DNA of 6,720 bases from an uncultured Paraprevotella sp. (GCA_910584955.1 CAJUDC010000129.1:1-6720); one strand, 5' to 3'. Shown: positions 1-6,023, counted from the stretch's first letter. The notes: generated from the sequence alone by a model not told the origin. Program-made: numbers and translations.

Positions 1-109
1 GAAATATATTACAATTCTAGGAAAGCTATCCCCACGATTTGGCTACTGAGCCGTATTAACGGCCTGTAATGGAAAACAGTCGTGATGGACTATAATGTAT
101 GTATTAATA
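1..109. other. No clear gene; possible tail of an upstream plus-strand gene
   Basis: Two plus-strand frames are open from the window edge: frame 1 for 22 codons to a TAA at 67-69, and frame 2 for 15 codons to a TGA at 47-49. Either could be the 3' end of a gene that starts outside the window, converging on the tRNA. The fragments are too short to recognise or to choose between. No promoter or strong hairpin is visible here apart from the terminator that follows. Confidence 0.25.
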
Positions 110-144
110 AAAATGCGATTATCTACAGGTGATAATCGCATTTT
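110..144 (-). terminator. Hairpin terminator of tRNA-Lys, possibly bidirectional
   Basis: A perfect 14-bp inverted repeat (arms 110-123 and 131-144, AAAATGCGATTATC and its complement) encloses a 7-base loop. It lies 18 bases beyond the 3' end of the tRNA. Because the arms begin with A and end with T, each strand ends the stem in a U-run, so it could also stop a plus-strand transcript arriving from the left. Confidence 0.8.
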
Positions 145-162
145 CGTTTAGTTTTCAGATTG

Positions 163-235
163 TGATCCGCTTGGGGTTCGAACCCAAGACCCCAACATTA
201 AAAGTGTTGTGCTCTACCAGCTGAGCTAGCGAATC
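163..235 (-). tRNA. tRNA-Lys (anticodon TTT)
   Basis: The minus strand folds as a complete 73-base cloverleaf. The acceptor stem is GATTCGC/GCGGATC with one G-T pair. The D stem is GCTC/GAGC. The anticodon stem is CAACA/TGTTG around the loop CTTTTAA, which gives anticodon TTT and so lysine. The variable loop is GGGTC. The T arm is TTGGG-TTCGAAC-CCCAA, and the discriminator base is A at 163. The next bases read CAA, so the CCA tail is not encoded and must be added after transcription. The gene has its own promoter and terminator, so it is probably a single-gene transcript. The 3' ends of tRNA genes are common integration targets, but I found no second copy of this 3' end in the window. Confidence 0.97.
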
Positions 236-260
236 AAACCTTATTTGCTGTTAGCGAGTG

Positions 261-291
261 CAAAGATATGCACTTTTTTTGTATTCTCCAA
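261..291 (-). promoter_or_regulatory. Promoter of tRNA-Lys
   Basis: On the minus strand TATCTTTG (268-261) matches the Bacteroidota -7 box TAnnTTTG, and TTG (291-289) lies 20 bases upstream as the -33 box. The -7 box sits inside a small dyad, GTGCA (258-262) and TGCAC (269-273). Transcription would start roughly 15-20 bases before the mature 5' end of the tRNA. Confidence 0.75.
269..281. repeat. 13-bp direct repeat, copy 1 (TGCACTTTTTTTG)
   Basis: TGCAC, seven T and a G. It recurs exactly at 612-624 in the same orientation, so the two copies bracket the gene-free stretch between the tRNA and nhaA. This copy lies between the -33 and -7 boxes of the tRNA promoter. Meaning unknown; the T-run makes part of the match cheap. 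Confidence 0.5.
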
Positions 292-644
292 ATCCAATAT
301 GCTTATTTTTTATAAAAATCTTTCTTCTTGGAGTTTATTTGCTTGCTAATTGATTGATAAACTGGGTCTAGTGAACGAAAACGAGACGTGAGGATGAAAG
401 AAGAAAATAGGGCCGGAAAGAAAAGGACGGGATTGGGATGCGGGATAAATATAGCGGAAAGGGCGGGTGAGGGGAGAAGCCGGTTGATGCTGTCCGTTGC
501 ATTTCGCCGATAATCCGGGCGTGGAGGAATGCCTCACGTTATAAGAAAGGCGGCTGTCGTTGTCTGCGTCTGTTGATACGGTAGGCCCGTACGGTTGTTT
601 TTTAATCATCCTGCACTTTTTTTGAACAAGTTTAAGGAAATAAG
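282..644. other. Gene-free stretch between tRNA-Lys and nhaA, with a purine-rich tract
   Basis: No convincing gene is present. A minus-strand open frame (346-609, 87 codons) translates to a proline-, serine- and arginine-rich string without protein character. From about 373 to 483 the plus strand is roughly 80% purine (long G/A runs), which breaks off sharply on both sides. A short dyad, TACGG/CCGTA, near 576-590 is followed by a run of six T and could be a weak terminator for an unseen transcript. Confidence 0.5.
612..624. repeat. 13-bp direct repeat, copy 2 (TGCACTTTTTTTG)
   Basis: Exact same-orientation copy of 269-281, 343 bases downstream. No terminal inverted repeats are visible just inside the pair, so there is no positive sign that the bracketed DNA is a transposed element. 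Confidence 0.5.
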
Positions 645-678
645 GTTTTCCCTGCGTCGGAAAAAAGATGTACCTTTG
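645..678 (+). promoter_or_regulatory. Promoter of nhaA
   Basis: TACCTTTG (671-678) is a perfect Bacteroidota -7 box. The T-run at 646-649, 21 bases upstream, is a poor -33 box because it lacks the usual final G. The predicted leader before the ATG at 718 is about 30-35 bases and A-rich. It has no Shine-Dalgarno sequence, as is usual in this phylum. Confidence 0.75.
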
Positions 679-717
679 CTTGAATTTATTGGACTGAAGA
701 TATCAAATAAATAGATT

Positions 718-2079
718 ATGAGCAGTTACAGCTTCCGAAGCATGGTGAAGAAATACGTCAATTCCAGCTTCGTTTTGATTTTTGCTACTATTTTGGCGCT
801 TATTGCCGCCAATTCCCCGTGGGGCGATCTCTACCGTCGTGTTTGGGAAATGCCGGTGAGCATTTCCGTCGGGCCGTTCAATTTGTTCAGCCACCACGGG
901 GAGACTTTGAGCCTGATGGATTTCATCAACGATTTCCTGATGGCCGTATTTTTCTTTTCCGTCGGGCTGGAGATCAAGCGCGAGATGCTGGTCGGCGAGT
1001 TGTCCTCCCTGAAGAAAGCGTTGTTGCCTATTATCGGTGCCTGCGGGGGTATGCTGGTTCCTGTGATAGTCTTCTACCTGTTCTGTCCTTCCGATGCTAT
1101 CATGCAGCGCGGTATGGCCATTCCGATGGCCACCGACATCGCTTTCTCGCTGGGTGTCCTCTCTATCTTCGGAAGGCGTGTACCTATCGGTCTTAAGGTT
1201 TTTCTGGCCGCCTTGGCCGTGGCCGACGATCTGGGGGGCATCATTGTCATCGCCCTGTTCTATTCCTCTGCCATCGACTGGTCTTATCTGGGTATTTCCC
1301 TGTTGGCTGTCCTGCTGTTGCTCATCGGCAATCACCGGCTCTGGCGGGCCAAGACATTTTATATAGGAGCCGGTATCGTGGTGTGGTATATGCTGCTTAA
1401 TTCGGGAATTCATGCCACGATTGCCGGGGTGATCGTAGCCTTTTGTGTCCCCACAAGCCTGTGCCACGGCACGGCCTATTATATTGAGCGCATACGCGAG
1501 AACATCAATCTGTTTCCTATCATCAGAGTGTCCCGTAAGCATCCCAAGCCCATCCTGCTGTCCAATGAAGACATTTCCGTGCTGAAAAGCATCGAGTCGG
1601 CTTCCGACCACCTTATCAGTCCCTTGCAGGATCTGGAAGACGGCTTGCGCCGCCCCATCAACTATTTCATTATCCCGGTGTTCGCTTTCGCCAATGCCGG
1701 CATCGACTTTTCCCACATGACGCCCGGCAATCTCTTCTCCGGTATCGGATTGGCTGTGTTCATGGGGTTGCTTATCGGCAAGGTTGCGGGCGTCTTCTCG
1801 TTCTCCTGGCTGGCCATCCGCAGCGGACTGGTCACCATGCCGGTCGGGAGCAACTGGCGTTCTTTTGCCAGCGTGTGTATGCTTTGCGGTATCGGTTTCA
1901 CGGTGTCGATGTTCATTGCCGACCTTTCTTACGATAATTTCGGACTGCTGGGGCGCGACATGCTGAACGACGCCAAGCTCGGTATCCTGTGCGGTTCCGT
2001 GCTGTCGGGCTTTATCGGCTTCCTTTTGCTGCGCCGGTATTTGCCGGCGGAAGGTACGCTGTCCGAAGCGGAACGATAA
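718..2079 (+). CDS. nhaA: NhaA-family Na+/H+ antiporter
   Basis: Inner-membrane secondary transporter that exports Na+ (or Li+) in exchange for protons, serving salt and pH homeostasis. The 453 residues carry the NhaA core: ATDIAFSLG with Asp140 (E. coli Asp133), ALAVADDLGGI with the ion-binding pair Asp170/Asp171 (E. coli 163/164), SGIHATIAGVIVA near 229-241, FAFANAG near 322-328, and LLIGKVAG with Lys355 (E. coli Lys300). Many hydrophobic segments span residues 17-440. It is longer than the E. coli protein (388) mainly because of a hydrophilic insertion of some 45 residues between about 247 and 312, before the FANAG helix, plus a short charged tail. The start is the first ATG after a good promoter. 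It is monocistronic, converges on the pspC gene and ends before a shared hairpin. Identity is secure; pH dependence and ion preference cannot be read here. Confidence 0.96.
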   Translation: MSSYSFRSMVKKYVNSSFVLIFATILALIAANSPWGDLYRRVWEMPVSISVGPFNLFSHHGETLSLMDFINDFLMAVFFFSVGLEIKREMLVGELSSLKKALLPIIGACGGMLVPVIVFYLFCPSDAIMQRGMAIPMATDIAFSLGVLSIFGRRVPIGLKVFLAALAVADDLGGIIVIALFYSSAIDWSYLGISLLAVLLLLIGNHRLWRAKTFYIGAGIVVWYMLLNSGIHATIAGVIVAFCVPTSLCHGTAYYIERIRENINLFPIIRVSRKHPKPILLSNEDISVLKSIESASDHLISPLQDLEDGLRRPINYFIIPVFAFANAGIDFSHMTPGNLFSGIGLAVFMGLLIGKVAGVFSFSWLAIRSGLVTMPVGSNWRSFASVCMLCGIGFTVSMFIADLSYDNFGLLGRDMLNDAKLGILCGSVLSGFIGFLLLRRYLPAEGTLSEAER

Positions 2080-2099
2080 CTCCCGTCTGATGAAAATAA

Positions 2100-2133
2100 T
2101 CCCCGGTGCCAGACACACACGACGCACCGGGGA
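2100..2133. terminator. Bidirectional terminator between nhaA and the pspC-type gene
   Basis: A GC-rich 10-bp stem (TCCCCGGTGC, 2100-2109, paired with 2124-2133) encloses a 14-base loop. On the plus strand it is followed by a T-rich stretch (CTTTTCTATTT), and on the minus strand by ATTATTTTC. It lies between two convergent stop codons (2079 and 2145) and probably ends both transcripts. Confidence 0.8.
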
Positions 2134-2144
2134 CTTCCGCTTTT

Positions 2145-3803
2145 CTATTTGATCTTCTGCAACCGGACGTCGGCCACCGAGAACCACGTACCGGTCCATC
2201 CGAACGGTTCCATGCGGTTTCTCACGCCGTAATGCAGCATGCTGTCCTTCACCTGTATGTCTTTCACCACGATCCGGCTCCAGCCGTAGCCTTTCCCTTT
2301 ATGGGCGTCGGCGATGGCTTTCAGCCGGGCGTTGCCCCCCGTGCTGTCTTTTTCCAGCGCCATGACGGCTTCCTGCCACAGGGTACCCCCTTCGTTGCCG
2401 TAGGCCGGGATGCGGGTGGCATACTCCTGTCCTTTCCGTTCATAGGCGTAGAGCGCCGGTCCTTCGCCGTCGGTGCGTCCCACGGCTTCCAACTGATAGG
2501 TGCCGGGTGTCACCCGTACCGTGCGTTCCACGATGTAGTCCATGCTTCCGGCCCGGTCGGAGACGTTGATGCCGTGGATGTAGCGTATGCCGTGGTCGCC
2601 GTTGTAATATTTCCCGCTTGCTATGTATGTGTCTTCCCGGCAGCCTTCGTGGCGCAGCACTTCCCAGCCTTCTGCTTTCAGCCAGGCCTGTTGCCGCTGG
2701 ATGTCGGCCGATACGGTGTGTTCCCTCATCTGTTCCTGCTTTTTCTTCAGTCCCTGATGCAGATTGATGCTTCCGCTGACGGTCGACGAGATGCAGAGCG
2801 TGGCCGAAAGCGCCAGTGCTGCGATGCACGTCAGCGTGGCGACGCGGCTCAACGGCTGTGCGCGTCCCATGCGTCGCATGAAGAAGTGCACGCAACCGTA
2901 GATGGTCAGGCTCAGGGCCACCAGTCCGCTTATCAATGCCAGCCAGTAGATTTTATCGTGCACCAGCGTGGTGACGACGAACAGTTGGTCGGGTTGCAGG
3001 ATGTCGCGAACGGCTCCTACGGATATAAGCATCAGTCCCATGGCGCCGATGAGCACCCCTAGCAGCGTGATGCCGCACAGGCCCAGCAGGGCGGCCAGAC
3101 AGAAGCCCAGCACGATTTTTATCAGTATCACCAGAATGCCGAACAGACTGCCCAATATGTTTCTGGGAGTGCTCGGGCGGCGGGTTGCAGCCGACGAGCC
3201 GCCGGTCTGTGTTTCGGTGCTCAGGATCTCGTCGCCCAGGCTGGACAGGTTCACCGACTTGCCTTGCATCCGCAGGCGGTCTTCGGGGGTTACGGCCGGC
3301 GGTACGATAAGCCACAGCAGGAGGTAGATCAGCACGCTGGTTCCTGCCGACAGTCCGCTCACGGCCACCCACAGCAGGCGCATCCATGTGGCGTCCACGC
3401 CCAGGTAGCAGCCCAGTCCGCTGGCCACGCCGCCCAGCAACTGGTCGTCCGTGTTGCGGAACAGTTTCTTGCCCTGCACCCGCTTTTTGATCCGCGTCAG
3501 CCAGTCGGTCCGGTCGTCTTCCGGCTCCGCCTCGTCGGTGCTCTCGTCCATCTCTTCGGGCGTCCCGATACGTTCGATAATCTGTTTCACGTGCTCTATC
3601 GCGATGGCTTCCACGCCGTTTGTCCGCAGCTCCTCTATCAGTTCGGTGGCCCGCCGTTCGATGTCCTCGGCTATCTCTTCGCCACCTTCCTGGCGGGAGA
3701 AGTGCTTTTTGATGCTTTCCAGGTAGCGCGACAGCAGGGCGTACGCATCCTCGTCGATGGCATACAGGTTGCCGAAAAGATTTATGGTAATGTTCTTCTT
3801 CAT
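2145..3803 (-). CDS. PspC-domain membrane protein with a large C-terminal domain
   Basis: 552 residues. Residues 1-85 are a charged, helical N-terminal region (MKKNITINLFGNLYAIDEDA, then an EEIAEDIERR helix) of the kind found in Bacteroidetes PspC proteins encoded beside PadR. Residues about 112-170 are a PspC domain: KKLFRNTDDQLLGGVASGLG, then a hydrophobic helix ending LLLWLIVPPA. Further hydrophobic segments lie near 215-265 (probably two), 284-308 and 320-342. The last 200 residues are soluble and probably extracytoplasmic. They contain VTPGTYQLEAVGRTDGEG and, at the end, WTGTWFSVADVRLQKIK, which resemble a beta-sandwich, ligand-binding-like domain; that is a resemblance, not a firm assignment. 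PspC proteins act in envelope stress and membrane homeostasis; the role here is unknown. It follows padR by 36 bases, so it is probably co-transcribed and under PadR control. The start ATG is in an A-rich context. Confidence 0.88.
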   Translation of the reverse strand: MKKNITINLFGNLYAIDEDAYALLSRYLESIKKHFSRQEGGEEIAEDIERRATELIEELRTNGVEAIAIEHVKQIIERIGTPEEMDESTDEAEPEDDRTDWLTRIKKRVQGKKLFRNTDDQLLGGVASGLGCYLGVDATWMRLLWVAVSGLSAGTSVLIYLLLWLIVPPAVTPEDRLRMQGKSVNLSSLGDEILSTETQTGGSSAATRRPSTPRNILGSLFGILVILIKIVLGFCLAALLGLCGITLLGVLIGAMGLMLISVGAVRDILQPDQLFVVTTLVHDKIYWLALISGLVALSLTIYGCVHFFMRRMGRAQPLSRVATLTCIAALALSATLCISSTVSGSINLHQGLKKKQEQMREHTVSADIQRQQAWLKAEGWEVLRHEGCREDTYIASGKYYNGDHGIRYIHGINVSDRAGSMDYIVERTVRVTPGTYQLEAVGRTDGEGPALYAYERKGQEYATRIPAYGNEGGTLWQEAVMALEKDSTGGNARLKAIADAHKGKGYGWSRIVVKDIQVKDSMLHYGVRNRMEPFGWTGTWFSVADVRLQKIK

Positions 3804-3839
3804 TTTATGTGTTGCTTTTGTTGTATGGTTAAGTGTTCT

Positions 3840-4193
3840 TTATTCGTTTACCGGCAGGCGCAGCATGCTTTCCGTCTTCAGGTGATTTACGGTGTGGGAC
3901 AGTTCGTTCCATGCCGTATCCAGTTCTGCCAGGAAGGCCTCGCCGGCCGTCGTCAGGGTGTAATACTTGCGGGGCGGTCCTTGCATGGATTCGCGCCAGT
4001 CGTAGCCCAGCAGGCCTTCGTTTTTCAGACGCGTCAGCAGCGGATACAGCGTACCTTCCACCACAATCAGTTCCGCTTCTTTCAGCAGACCGATGATTTC
4101 GGAAGCGTAGGAGGGTTTCCGCCGCAACAGCAACAGCACGCAATATTCCAGCATGCCTTTTCGCATTTGCGATTTAGTGTTTTCTACATTCAT
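3840..4193 (-). CDS. PadR-family transcriptional regulator
   Basis: 117 residues, the size of a short PadR protein: an N-terminal winged helix plus a C-terminal dimerisation helix. Residues 15-45 form the first helices (LEYCVLLLLRRKPSYASEII). Residues 47-62 hold the recognition-helix signature GTLYPLLTRLKNEGLL. Residues 64-84 are the wing, with the family's GPPRKYYTLTTAG motif. A helical tail follows (85-112). PadR proteins are usually repressors relieved by a ligand or cell stress, and often sit first in an operon with a membrane-protein target. Here the next gene, 36 bases on, is the PspC protein, so PadR probably represses both and itself. The start ATG follows an A/G-rich leader (AAGAAAAAGAACGT) and a good promoter. 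The inducing signal is unknown. Confidence 0.93.
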   Translation of the reverse strand: MNVENTKSQMRKGMLEYCVLLLLRRKPSYASEIIGLLKEAELIVVEGTLYPLLTRLKNEGLLGYDWRESMQGPPRKYYTLTTAGEAFLAELDTAWNELSHTVNHLKTESMLRLPVNE

Positions 4194-4252
4194 ACGTTCT
4201 TTTTCTTACGTTTATAACCTCTTTGGCCATAAGGTTTCCTTGGTTGGTGCCG

Positions 4253-4283
4253 CAAATATATGTATAGTTGTAGTATTATGCAA
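4253..4283 (-). promoter_or_regulatory. Promoter of the padR-pspC operon
   Basis: On the minus strand TATATTTG (4260-4253) is a perfect -7 box, and TTG (4283-4281) lies 20 bases upstream. The leader to the padR ATG at 4193 is about 50 bases and A/G-rich near the start codon. Confidence 0.75.
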
Positions 4284-4286
4284 TAC
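4273..4286. promoter_or_regulatory. Candidate PadR operator (GTATT-N4-AATAC)
   Basis: A perfect 5-bp dyad with a 4-base centre covers the -33 box of the padR promoter. This is the right place and symmetry for a dimeric autorepressor. The assignment is inference: five-base arms occur often by chance in AT-rich DNA, and no second copy was seen. Confidence 0.3.
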
Positions 4287-4349
4287 AAAGTACCTTAATT
4301 TGCATTATTTAACACCGCTCGCCGTTTTATGCTCCGGCGGGCTTCACAA

Positions 4350-4547
4350 GTTCCGTTCAAAGCGTGATGTGTGGAAAACGCGACATGATCTGTACACACC
4401 GCAGCCTGTTTTTTACACCTCATGCCGTGTTCCGTTCTTTGCGCGGGCGCGTCTGTTTTTTAGGACGATACGGAAACCATTTTTCTGCCGGCGGGATTCG
4501 TTTCGGCGATCGGTGGCGGCGGATGGCGGCGTGTTCCGGTTCGTACG
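4350..4547 (+). repeat. Three dispersed GTTCCG-TTC direct repeats
   Basis: GTTCCGTTCAAAGCG begins at 4350, GTTCCGTTCTTTGCG at 4429 and GTTCCGGTTCGTACG at 4533. The first two match at 12 of 15 bases and the third needs a one-base gap. The second and third share CGTGTTCCG. They could be arm-type binding sites for the recombinase's N-terminal domain. A weaker relative (GTTCCGCTTCTTT) lies inside padR coding sequence near 4070, which lowers the specificity. Confidence 0.35.
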
Positions 4548-4573
4548 GAGTGCCGGAATACATTTATTCTCTA

Positions 4574-4608
4574 TTTTTAAACCGAGCAATATTGCTTCGA
4601 TTTAAAAA
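4574..4608. repeat. Nested palindrome upstream of the recombinase
   Basis: A perfect 12-bp palindrome, AGCAATATTGCT (4585-4596), is flanked by TTTTTAAA (4574-4581) and its exact complement TTTAAAAA (4601-4608). The spacers, CCG on the left and TCGA on the right, are also near-complementary, so one base of indel and one substitution separate the 35 bases from full symmetry. It could be a hairpin in the leader, an operator, or a binding site of the adjacent recombinase. Confidence 0.6.
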
Positions 4609-4618
4609 CCAAACATTT

Positions 4619-4732
4619 ATGACAAAGCCAATTATGGAGTACGGACGTGCCCGGACACAGGTCGCAGGCAGCGTGCAGGAGAGCGTCGGACCGAGTATTC
4701 ATCTTCAAAATCGTGTGTATGGCATCCGTTAA
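4619..4732 (+). CDS. Possible 37-residue leader peptide overlapping the recombinase start
   Basis: An ATG at 4619, in an A-rich context just after the palindrome (ACCAAACATTTATG), opens a 37-codon frame. It begins MTKPIMEYGR and stops at 4730-4732, 14 bases inside the recombinase gene in another frame. The position would allow translational coupling or attenuation-like control of the recombinase. There is no recognisable similarity, and the frame may simply be open by chance. Confidence 0.2.
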   Translation: MTKPIMEYGRARTQVAGSVQESVGPSIHLQNRVYGIR

Positions 4733-5927
4733 AGTTCTGTTTCGCCCTTCTTCCGTAGCCGGCTGCGAGGGCAGCGTGTATTACCAGCTTATCCACAACC
4801 GTGTGGTGCGCCGTCTGTCGTCCGGTTACAGGCTCTTCGCCGAGGAATGGGATGCGGAAAATTCCCGGGTGGACTGCGAGGCGGCCACCGGCGAGAGAGC
4901 CGTATACCTGCATTCGGTGCGGCAACGCATCCGGTGGGATGTTGAGCGGCTCATGCAGATTATTGCCTCTTGCGAGCGTTCCGGGGCGGCGTTTACAACG
5001 GATACCGTGCAGGAAATCTTCTTCCGAAGAACGGGGGCCGATCAAGTGGCGGTGTTCATGCGGGAGAACATCCGGCGGTTGCGGGCTGTGGGGCGGATGC
5101 GTACGGCGGAAACGTATGAGACGACGCTGAAAAGTTTCATGCGTTTCCGAAACGGCGAGGATATTCCTTTGGGAGCTGTTGATTCGGATCTGATGCTGGC
5201 CTATGAAGGGTATCTGAAAAAGGAAGGTGTGAGCAAGAACAGCTCGTCTTTTTACATGAGAAACCTGCGGGCGGTCTATAACCGCGCGGTGGAAAAGGAC
5301 CTTACGGTGCAGCGGAACCCCTTCAGGCATGTGTACACGGGGATTGACAAGACGGTGAAGCGGGCGGTTACGCTGAAGGACATCCGCCGGATCAGGGACC
5401 TGGAACTGCCTCTGTCCTCGTCGCTGGACTATGCCCGCGACCTGTTTCTGTTCAGTTTCTATACACGCGGCATGTCTTTTGTCGACATGGCTTATCTGGA
5501 GCGCAGTAGCCTGTCGGGCAATGTGCTCTCGTACCGCAGAAAGAAAACCGGGCAGCAGCTTTTCATTCGTTGGGAGAAGTGCATGCAGCACATTGTGGAC
5601 AAATATGCGGCTGAGGCCGGACCGGTCTATCTGTTGCCTATTATAAAAAGAAGTGATGAGGACGGGAGAAGACAGTATATAACCGCCTCGCATCTGGTCA
5701 ACCGCCGGCTGAGACAGATCGGGGCGAGCCTGGGCCTGTGTGCCCCGCTCACGATGTATGTGGCCCGGCATGCCTGGGCAAGTATCGCCAAGAGCAAAAA
5801 CATTCCTATTTCGGTCATCAGCGAAGGGATGGGACATGATTCGGAAGCGACGACGCAGATTTATCTGGCTTCGCTGGACACGGCGATGGTAGATCGTGCC
5901 AATAAACGTATACTTGAACTGCTGTAG
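4719..5927 (+). CDS. Tyrosine recombinase / site-specific integrase
   Basis: 402 residues; cuts and rejoins DNA through a 3'-phosphotyrosine. Residues 3-100 match the arm-binding domain of Bacteroidetes integrases (SVKVLFRPSS, EGSVYYQLIHNRVVR). Residues 108-205 are the SAM-like core-binding domain (RTAETYETTLKSFMRF). Residues 215-402 are catalytic: Arg250 in FYTRGMSFVDM, Lys276 in YRRKKTGQ, Arg350 in MYVARHAW, His373 in EGMGHDSEATTQ, and the nucleophile Tyr382 in QIYLAS. The first His of the HxxR box is Tyr347, as I recall for many Bacteroidetes relatives. An in-frame GTG at 4647 would add 24 residues, but family members begin at the SVKV segment, so the ATG at 4719 is preferred. No excisionase, relaxase, phage or invertible-promoter gene accompanies it. 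It may be an inversion enzyme of the kind that switches Bacteroides surface genes, or a relic of a mobile element; the target is unknown. Confidence 0.93.
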   Translation: MASVKVLFRPSSVAGCEGSVYYQLIHNRVVRRLSSGYRLFAEEWDAENSRVDCEAATGERAVYLHSVRQRIRWDVERLMQIIASCERSGAAFTTDTVQEIFFRRTGADQVAVFMRENIRRLRAVGRMRTAETYETTLKSFMRFRNGEDIPLGAVDSDLMLAYEGYLKKEGVSKNSSSFYMRNLRAVYNRAVEKDLTVQRNPFRHVYTGIDKTVKRAVTLKDIRRIRDLELPLSSSLDYARDLFLFSFYTRGMSFVDMAYLERSSLSGNVLSYRRKKTGQQLFIRWEKCMQHIVDKYAAEAGPVYLLPIIKRSDEDGRRQYITASHLVNRRLRQIGASLGLCAPLTMYVARHAWASIAKSKNIPISVISEGMGHDSEATTQIYLASLDTAMVDRANKRILELL

Positions 5928-5937
5928 GTCGGCTGGT

Positions 5938-5972
5938 GAAGGCATCCCCAAAGGATGCCTTCTTTGGGTTTT
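5938..5972 (+). terminator. Terminator of the recombinase gene
   Basis: A perfect 10-bp stem, GAAGGCATCC (5938-5947) and GGATGCCTTC (5953-5962), with a 5-base loop CCAAA, is followed by TTTGGGTTTTC. It starts 11 bases after the TAG stop. A weaker stem, CCCTT/AAGGG, follows at 5984-6000. Confidence 0.85.
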
Positions 5973-6023
5973 CAAATTGTCTTCCCTTTTCCCGGAAGGG
6001 GGCTTGCAGGGGTGTCTATTCCA

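Larger units (their letters stand above)
4287..4618. other. Gene-free stretch upstream of the recombinase
   Basis: No convincing gene on either strand. Plus-strand open frames crossing it (4153-4605 and 4364-4732) give protein sequence without recognisable character. Much of 4320-4560 is GC-rich, like the neighbouring coding DNA, which could mean a decayed gene. The last 60 bases turn AT-rich and hold the nested palindrome. No -7 box better than 7 of 8 bases was found for the recombinase (TACATTTA at 4559-4566 and TATTTTTA at 4572-4579), and neither has a good -33 box. Confidence 0.5.

Noticed and set aside
386..539. Inverted pair ACGTGAGG (386-393) and CCTCACGT (532-539) as a possible invertible segment
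   Set aside because: Eight-base arms are expected about once by chance in a spacer of this size, and they do not extend.
346..609. Minus-strand 87-codon open frame before nhaA
   Set aside because: Pro/Ser/Arg-rich translation without recognisable features, arising from the purine-rich tract on the opposite strand; no promoter was seen.
703..2199. A 498-codon open frame antisense to nhaA
   Set aside because: It mirrors the codon structure of nhaA, whose GC-rich third positions keep an antisense frame open. The translation is Gln/His/Arg/Asp-rich with no family character, and the sense frame has clear NhaA motifs.
2106..4217. Long plus-strand open frames (2106-3062 and 3264-4217) opposite the pspC and padR genes
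   Set aside because: Shadows of the minus-strand genes, whose PspC and PadR motifs are unmistakable. No plus-strand promoter or start context supports them.
4647..4718. A GTG at 4647 as the recombinase start
   Set aside because: The extra 24 residues lack family similarity and the conserved N-terminal segment begins right after the ATG at 4719.
163..5927. The recombinase element integrated at tRNA-Lys
   Set aside because: The recombinase is 4.5 kb from the tRNA with ordinary chromosomal genes between, and no duplicate of the tRNA 3' end was found in the window.
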